Of a stretch of 9,643 nucleotides of DNA, positions 6,004-9,643 are shown in pieces. A program made the translations under genes and the position numbers. The DNA comes from Pseudomonadota bacterium. Lineage in GTDB: Bacteria; Pseudomonadota; Alphaproteobacteria; Reyranellales; Reyranellaceae. The notes below the pieces were generated by a model that worked only from the letters and a program-made list of their open reading frames with translations, was not told the DNA's origin and searched no databases. The stretch is from assembly GCA_023436825.1 (NCBI GenBank), contig JAEZHS010000053.1, positions 1 through 9,643 on the forward strand. Direction: 5' to 3'. Position 1 is the stretch's first letter, and each line of letters begins with the position of its first letter.

Positions 6004-6019
6004 TCGACAGCGGTGTCGA
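6004..6019. promoter_or_regulatory. Palindrome TCGACA-N4-TGTCGA, possible operator
   Basis: A perfect 6-bp inverted repeat with a 4-bp spacer lies in the 91-bp region between the divergent starts at 5982 and 6074, where a dimeric regulator could act on both genes. No confident -35/-10 pair could be read on either strand, and a short palindrome can arise by chance in GC-rich DNA. Confidence 0.25.
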
Positions 6020-6073
6020 TGGACTCCGGGCCGGTCACGATGGAAACTTGCCCGAACGGAGAGGGTGGAGTCG

Positions 6074-6256
6074 ATGGACAAGGCAACGATCGAGCTGCTG
6101 GCGCGCCGAGCCGGTCTCGCAAAGGCGCTGGCGGAATTCCCCGATGACGTCGCCGCAGCGGCCAAGCAGGCAGCCGACGTCATGAGCAAGATCAAGCAGC
6201 CGACGGACCCGGCCGCCGAACCCTGGCCGCCGATGAAGGCGGGGAGGGGACTATGA
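6074..6256 (+). CDS. Small protein, possible AtzG/GatC-like amidase partner
   Basis: A 60-residue protein starting at ATG 6074 with a GGTGGAG site just upstream (6064-6070) and ending in an ATGA overlap with the amidase gene. The sequence is mainly helical (IELLARRAGLAKALAEFPDDV, shown here as ELLARRAGLAKAL and AEFPDDV) followed by a helix to about residue 44 and a proline-rich tail, TDPAAEPWPPMKAGRGL. Small proteins encoded directly before GatA-like amidases, such as GatC and AtzG (DUF4089), wrap around the amidase and end in an acidic/proline-rich EP-containing segment; the size, position, coupling and EPWPP tail fit that idea. Direct family similarity is weak, so the functional link is inference. 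Real coding is supported by the ribosome site, the overlap and the codon pattern. Confidence 0.7.
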   Translation: MDKATIELLARRAGLAKALAEFPDDVAAAAKQAADVMSKIKQPTDPAAEPWPPMKAGRGL

Positions 6257-7662
6257 GGGACGGTCCCGTGGGTGAGCTGCATTGGCTCGGCGCTGCCGAG
6301 GCGGCCCAGGCCATCGCTGACAAGGAGCTGTCGCCGGTCGAGCTGATGAAGGCGCTGCTCGAGCGCATTGCCGCGCTCGATCCCAAGCTCAACGCCTTCA
6401 TCCGGCTCGATGCCGAAGCGGCGATGGCCGCTGCCAAGGCTGCCGAGGCCGAGGCGGTCGCTGGCCGCCTGCGCGGGCCGCTGCACGGCGTGCCCGTCGG
6501 CATCAAGGACATCATAAATGTCGCGGGCCTGCCCACGACCTGTCATTCGAGGATCCTCGAGGACAACATCGCCAAGGCCGATGCCGTCTGCGTGCAGAAG
6601 CTGCGCGGTGCGGGCGCCATCGTCATGGGCAAGCTCTCGACGCACGAGTTCGCCATCGGTGGGCCGAGCTTCGACCTGCCCTGGCCGCCGGCGCGCAATC
6701 CCTGGAACACCGACCATCATCCCGGCGGTTCGTCCTCGGGGTCCGGCTCGGGCGTGGCGGCAGGCCTGTTCCCGATGGCGCTGGGCACCGACACCGGCGG
6801 CAGCGTGCGCAATCCGGCGAGCTGCTGCGGCATCGTCGGGCTGAAGCCGACCTACGGGCTGGTATCGCGCCGCGGCGTCTTCCCGCTTTCCTTCACGCTC
6901 GATCATATCGGGCCGATGACGCGCACCGTCGCCGACAATGCGTTGATGCTGCAGGCGATCGCCGGGCACGATCCGCTCGATCCGGGCAGCGCCGCCTCGG
7001 TCGACGGCCACTATGCCGCCAACCTCGATCGCGGCGTGCGCGATCTTCGCATCGGCTTCGTGCGTCACTTCCACGAGGTCGACACGCCGGCCGAGGCCGA
7101 GGTCACGGCGGCGCTGAACCATGTCGCGCGCGCCTTGCAGATGGAAGGCGCCGAAGTGCGCGACATCCATTTGCCGACGCTCACCGAGTTCGGCGCCGTC
7201 AACCGCGTCATCCTGCAAAGCGAGGCCTGGGCGATCCATGGGCCGTGGCTCAGGGAGCGGCCGGCCGACTACGGCCAGCTCTCGCGCCGCCGCCTGATGG
7301 CTGGCGCCTTCATGAACGCCGGCGACTACGTGCAGGCGCAGCGCCGGCGGCTGGAGATGATCGCAGAGGTCGAGACGGCCTTCCGCCAGGTTGACGTGCT
7401 GCTCTGCGCGAGCTCGATGGACCCGCCCTGCCGCATCGACCGGCCGGCCGACGTCGACCGCACCTATCCGCGCCAGGCGCGCACGCCGTTCAATGTCACC
7501 GGCCATCCCGCGCTCGCCATGCTGGCCGGCCTGTCGGTCGACGACCTGCCGCTGTCGGTGCAGTTCGTCGGCCGCTACTTCGAGGAAAGCACCCTGTTCC
7601 AGGTGGCGCGCGCCTGGGAGCATTCGGCGGGGACGGACAAGAAGCATCCGCCGATCGTGTGA
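6253..7662 (+). CDS. Amidase, amidase-signature (GatA/AtzE-like) family
   Basis: A 469-residue amidase-signature hydrolase, full length for the family, that splits carboxamide or related bonds in the cytoplasm. The catalytic Ser-cisSer-Lys triad is intact: Lys85 in PVGIKDI, cis-Ser160 in PGGSSSGSG and nucleophile Ser184 in GTDTGGSVR; the spacing of 24 residues between the two serines is exactly that of characterised members such as GatA. The segment GIVGLKPTYGLVSRRGVFPL (193-212, continuing DHIGPMTRT) is also diagnostic. The ATG start overlaps the stop of the small upstream gene, with a strong GGAGGGG site inside that gene (6243-6249). The substrate cannot be told; true GatA is unlikely because gatC and gatB are not alongside, so an AtzE-like or general amidase is favoured. 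The opposite strand also stays open for hundreds of codons, a GC-bias effect. Confidence 0.93.
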   Translation: MRDGPVGELHWLGAAEAAQAIADKELSPVELMKALLERIAALDPKLNAFIRLDAEAAMAAAKAAEAEAVAGRLRGPLHGVPVGIKDIINVAGLPTTCHSRILEDNIAKADAVCVQKLRGAGAIVMGKLSTHEFAIGGPSFDLPWPPARNPWNTDHHPGGSSSGSGSGVAAGLFPMALGTDTGGSVRNPASCCGIVGLKPTYGLVSRRGVFPLSFTLDHIGPMTRTVADNALMLQAIAGHDPLDPGSAASVDGHYAANLDRGVRDLRIGFVRHFHEVDTPAEAEVTAALNHVARALQMEGAEVRDIHLPTLTEFGAVNRVILQSEAWAIHGPWLRERPADYGQLSRRRLMAGAFMNAGDYVQAQRRRLEMIAEVETAFRQVDVLLCASSMDPPCRIDRPADVDRTYPRQARTPFNVTGHPALAMLAGLSVDDLPLSVQFVGRYFEESTLFQVARAWEHSAGTDKKHPPIV

Positions 7663-7698
7663 TAGGGAAACAAATTCGTTGAATTAGTTCTTGTCGCG

Positions 7699-7723
7699 CG
7701 AGCCCGCCTTGTCGGCGGGCTCG
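7699..7723. terminator. 10-bp hairpin between amidase and monooxygenase genes
   Basis: CGAGCCCGCC (7699-7708) pairs perfectly with GGCGGGCTCG (7714-7723) around a 5-nt loop, in the 81-bp gap between the two plus-strand genes. No T-run follows, so as a terminator it would be atypical. It lies about 20 bp before the monooxygenase start and could instead shape that mRNA leader or protect an mRNA end. Confidence 0.45.
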
Positions 7724-7743
7724 GCAGGGGCAAGATTGGAGCC

Positions 7744-9090
7744 ATGAGTTCCAAACGCCAACTGCGGCTCGGCGCCTTCATGCGCCCGGTCAGCATCCAC
7801 ACCGCCGCCTGGCGCTATCCCGGCGGCACGCCGGACGCCAACTTCAATCTCAAGGCGCTGATCCGCTACGCCCAGACCCTGGAGCGCGGCAAGTTCGACG
7901 CCTTCTTCATGGCCGATCATCTGGCCGTGCTGAACATGCCCATGGAGGCCTTGAAGCGCAGCGCCACGGTGACGTCGTTCGATCCGCTGACGCTGCTGCC
8001 TGCGCTCGCCCAGCACACCGAGCGGCTCGGCCTGATCGCCACGGCCTCAACCACTTTCGAACCCGCCTACACCATCGCCCGCCGCTTTGCCTCGCTCGAC
8101 CACATCTCCGAGGGCCGCGCCGGCTGGAACTTGGTCACGACCTCCAATCCCGATGCCGCGCTGAATTTCGGCATGGACGAGCAGATGGAGCACGCCGAGC
8201 GTTATGCCCGCGCCCGCGAGTTCTTCGATGTCGTCACCGGGCTGTGGGATTCATGGGCCGACGACGCCTTCCTCCGCGACGTCGACTCCGGCATCTACTT
8301 CGATCCCGCCAAGCTCCATGTGCTGAATCACAAGGGCAAGTACCTGAAGGTGCGCGGGCCGCTCAACATCGCCCGGCCCATCCAGGGCTGGCCGGTGATG
8401 GTGCAGGCCGGCGCCTCCGATGCCGGCCGCCAGCTCGCCGCCGAGACCGCCGAGATGGTGTTCGCCGCCGGCGGCCCGATCGAGGCAGGTCGTGCGTTCT
8501 ATGCCGACGTGAAGGGCCGGGCCGCCAAGGTCGGCCGCAATCCCGATCACATAAAAATCCTGCCGGGCGCCTTCACCATCATCGGCTCCTCGCTCGACGA
8601 GGCGAAGGAGAAGCGCGCCAGGCTCGACAGCCTGGTGAGCTACGAGAGCGGCATCGCCGCGCTCTCGATCGCCGTGGGCCAGGATGCGCGCAAGTTCGAT
8701 CTCGACGGACCGCTGCCCGAGATCCCCGAGACCAACCAGAGCAAGAGCGGGCGGGAGCGGGTGATTGCGCTCGCCAAGCGCGAGAACCTGACGGTGCGCC
8801 AGATCGCGGGCCGGCTGGGCGGCTATGGCGGCCTCGCCATGATGGGCACGCCAAAGATGATCGCCGACCAGATGGAGGAGTGGCTCACGACCGGCGCCTC
8901 CGATGGCTTCAACGTGATGTTCCCCTACCTGCCGGGCGGGCTCGACGATTTCGTCAATCTCGTCGTGCCCGAGCTGCAGCGCCGCGGCATCTTCCGCACC
9001 GAGTACGAGGGCAAGACGCTGCGCGAGAATCTCGGCTTGCCGCGGCCGGAGAACCGGTTCTTCTCGGCGACGGCGAAAGCCGCGGAGTAG
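7744..9090 (+). CDS. LLM-class FMN-dependent monooxygenase, NtaA/SnaA/DszA-like
   Basis: A 448-residue flavin-dependent oxidoreductase of the NtaA/SnaA/DszA/SoxA branch of the luciferase-like family. These enzymes use FMNH2 from a separate reductase and oxygen to attack nitrilotriacetate-like, sulfur-containing or other small organic compounds in the cytoplasm. Family blocks are all present: LRLGAFMRP (7-15), FDAFFMADHLAVL (51-63), SFDPLTLLPALAQHTERLGL (78-97), STTFEPAYTIARRFASLDHIS (102-122, shown whole only in part: FEPAYTIARRFASLDH), GRAGWNLVTT (124-133), HAERYARAREF (150-160) and PVMVQAGASDAGR (217-229). The length matches the family. The ATG at 7744 has a TTGGAG site just upstream. No reductase gene is adjacent. 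The substrate is unknown; neighbouring ABC permeases and amidase fit scavenging of organic nitrogen or sulfur. Confidence 0.93.
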   Translation: MSSKRQLRLGAFMRPVSIHTAAWRYPGGTPDANFNLKALIRYAQTLERGKFDAFFMADHLAVLNMPMEALKRSATVTSFDPLTLLPALAQHTERLGLIATASTTFEPAYTIARRFASLDHISEGRAGWNLVTTSNPDAALNFGMDEQMEHAERYARAREFFDVVTGLWDSWADDAFLRDVDSGIYFDPAKLHVLNHKGKYLKVRGPLNIARPIQGWPVMVQAGASDAGRQLAAETAEMVFAAGGPIEAGRAFYADVKGRAAKVGRNPDHIKILPGAFTIIGSSLDEAKEKRARLDSLVSYESGIAALSIAVGQDARKFDLDGPLPEIPETNQSKSGRERVIALAKRENLTVRQIAGRLGGYGGLAMMGTPKMIADQMEEWLTTGASDGFNVMFPYLPGGLDDFVNLVVPELQRRGIFRTEYEGKTLRENLGLPRPENRFFSATAKAAE

Positions 9091-9093
9091 TTC

Positions 9094-9129
9094 TGCTGGG
9101 GGCGCCACTGGAGTGGCGTGCTCCCAGCA
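9094..9129. terminator. Hairpin between convergent genes, probable two-way terminator
   Basis: TGCTGGG (9094-9100) pairs with CCCAGCA (9123-9129), and inside it CGCCACT (9103-9109) pairs with AGTGGCG (9112-9118), forming one long stem with a small internal loop. It lies in the 47-bp gap between the stop of the plus-strand monooxygenase and the stop of the minus-strand hydrolase, the usual place for a bidirectional terminator. Neither strand has a T-run after it. Confidence 0.55.
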
Positions 9130-9137
9130 AGAAAGAC

Positions 9138-9643
9138 CTACTTCGCCCGGCCGGTGATCATCCCGAGGTCGATGGCGTTGCCCATGGCGGCATAGCCCGC
9201 GCGATTGGGATGCAGCTTGTCGCCCGGGCCGCCGGTCGACGAGTTGGGCTGAAACTCGACCTTCACCTCGCCGGTCTTGGGATCGAGGGTCGCCTTGTCG
9301 AAGTCGATGACGCCGTCGAACAGCTTGGATGTCCGGAAGAAGTCGTTCAGCGCCTTGCGCTTGGCTTCGACCTCCGGCCGGCCGTGGGTCGCGATCGTGC
9401 TGTTGAGCGCCGGCGTCAGCGTGGCGACGTAGATGCGCACGCCCGGTATCTTCTGGCGCAGCACCGCCACGCCCTTGTTGTAGCCTTCCATGACCGCCTC
9501 GGCGGAAGTGTCGGCGCCGAAGTCGTTGATGCCTTCCAGCCAGATCACCGCCGACACGCCGGGCAGGCTGACGATGTCGCGCTCCAGTCGCGTCAGCGCA
9601 CCGGGGCCGCCGCCGATCGGCTTGGTCGCGTAGTCGTCGGGCC
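9138..9643 (-). CDS. SGNH/GDSL-family hydrolase, C-terminal part (5' end cut by window)
   Basis: C-terminal 167 residues of a serine esterase/lipase-type hydrolase of the SGNH superfamily. The frame stays open to the window edge; an internal GTG at 9557 is not the start, because upstream residues continue the family pattern (PIGGGPGALTRLERDIVSLP). Block III is visible as WLEGINDFG, with the conserved Asn of the oxyanion hole. Block V is GDKLHPNRAGY near the C-terminus, with the catalytic Asp and His (D-x-x-H). The block I Gly-Asp-Ser nucleophile and block II Gly lie outside the window, so activity cannot be fully judged. The segment KRKALNDFFR and the IDFDKATLDP region match family members with the same architecture as the TesA/rhamnogalacturonan-esterase-like group. 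Substrate and export are unknown. It converges with the monooxygenase gene, and a hairpin lies between the two stops. Confidence 0.92.
   Translation of the reverse strand, partial: PDDYATKPIGGGPGALTRLERDIVSLPGVSAVIWLEGINDFGADTSAEAVMEGYNKGVAVLRQKIPGVRIYVATLTPALNSTIATHGRPEVEAKRKALNDFFRTSKLFDGVIDFDKATLDPKTGEVKVEFQPNSSTGGPGDKLHPNRAGYAAMGNAIDLGMITGRAK

Noticed and set aside
4873..6147. A 424-codon open frame on the plus strand opposite DUF5996
   Set aside because: It is antisense to a gene with clear family similarity and has an Arg/Gly/Ala-rich shadow composition; no ribosome site or recognisable motif.
5071..7647. A single 858-codon open frame on the minus strand running from opposite the amidase into the DUF5996 gene
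   Set aside because: Only the part from 5982 down to 5071 has family similarity and a ribosome site. The rest is the mirror of a GC-rich amidase gene, with low-complexity Arg/Gly/Ala/His-rich text.

Overview
The window is high-GC bacterial DNA with densely packed genes, ATGA start/stop overlaps and GC-biased third codon positions. Gene content (Dpp/Opp-type ABC permeases, a GatA-like amidase, an NtaA/SnaA-type flavin monooxygenase, a periplasmic NTF2-like protein and a patatin-like lipoprotein) suggests a soil or water alphaproteobacterium, possibly of the Rhodospirillales/Hyphomicrobiales type. That placement is an inference from gene style; the window holds no rRNA or other taxonomic marker.

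Layout. (1) Positions 3-1618, plus strand: two inner-membrane permease genes of a peptide/nickel-type ABC importer; the first is cut by the window edge and the two overlap by ATGA. (2) Positions 1661-4191, plus strand: a tight three-gene run encoding a Tat-type exported NTF2-like protein, a cytoplasmic NHL-repeat beta-propeller and a patatin-like lipoprotein whose start overlaps the previous stop. (3) Positions 4192-5070: about 880 bp without an intact gene. It holds a near-consensus sigma-70 promoter with no gene behind it, several strong inverted repeats, a 9-bp tandem repeat and the dead remains of an IS3-family transposase on the minus strand. (4) Positions 5071-5982, minus strand: a DUF5996 protein. 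(5) Positions 6074-7662, plus strand: a 60-residue protein overlapping by ATGA with an amidase, arranged like AtzG/AtzE or GatC/GatA pairs. (6) Positions 7744-9090, plus strand: an LLM-class FMN-dependent monooxygenase. (7) Positions 9138-9643, minus strand: the C-terminal part of an SGNH/GDSL hydrolase, convergent with the monooxygenase and separated from it by a hairpin.

The intact genes fit scavenging of small organic nitrogen or sulfur compounds: uptake by the ABC importer, hydrolysis of amides, and oxidative attack by the flavin monooxygenase. The sequence does not show that they act together. I see no clear-cut new defence or mobile system. The least explained parts are the orphan promoter with its structured downstream DNA (4335-4620), the small amidase-partner candidate, and the NTF2/NHL/patatin gene cluster.
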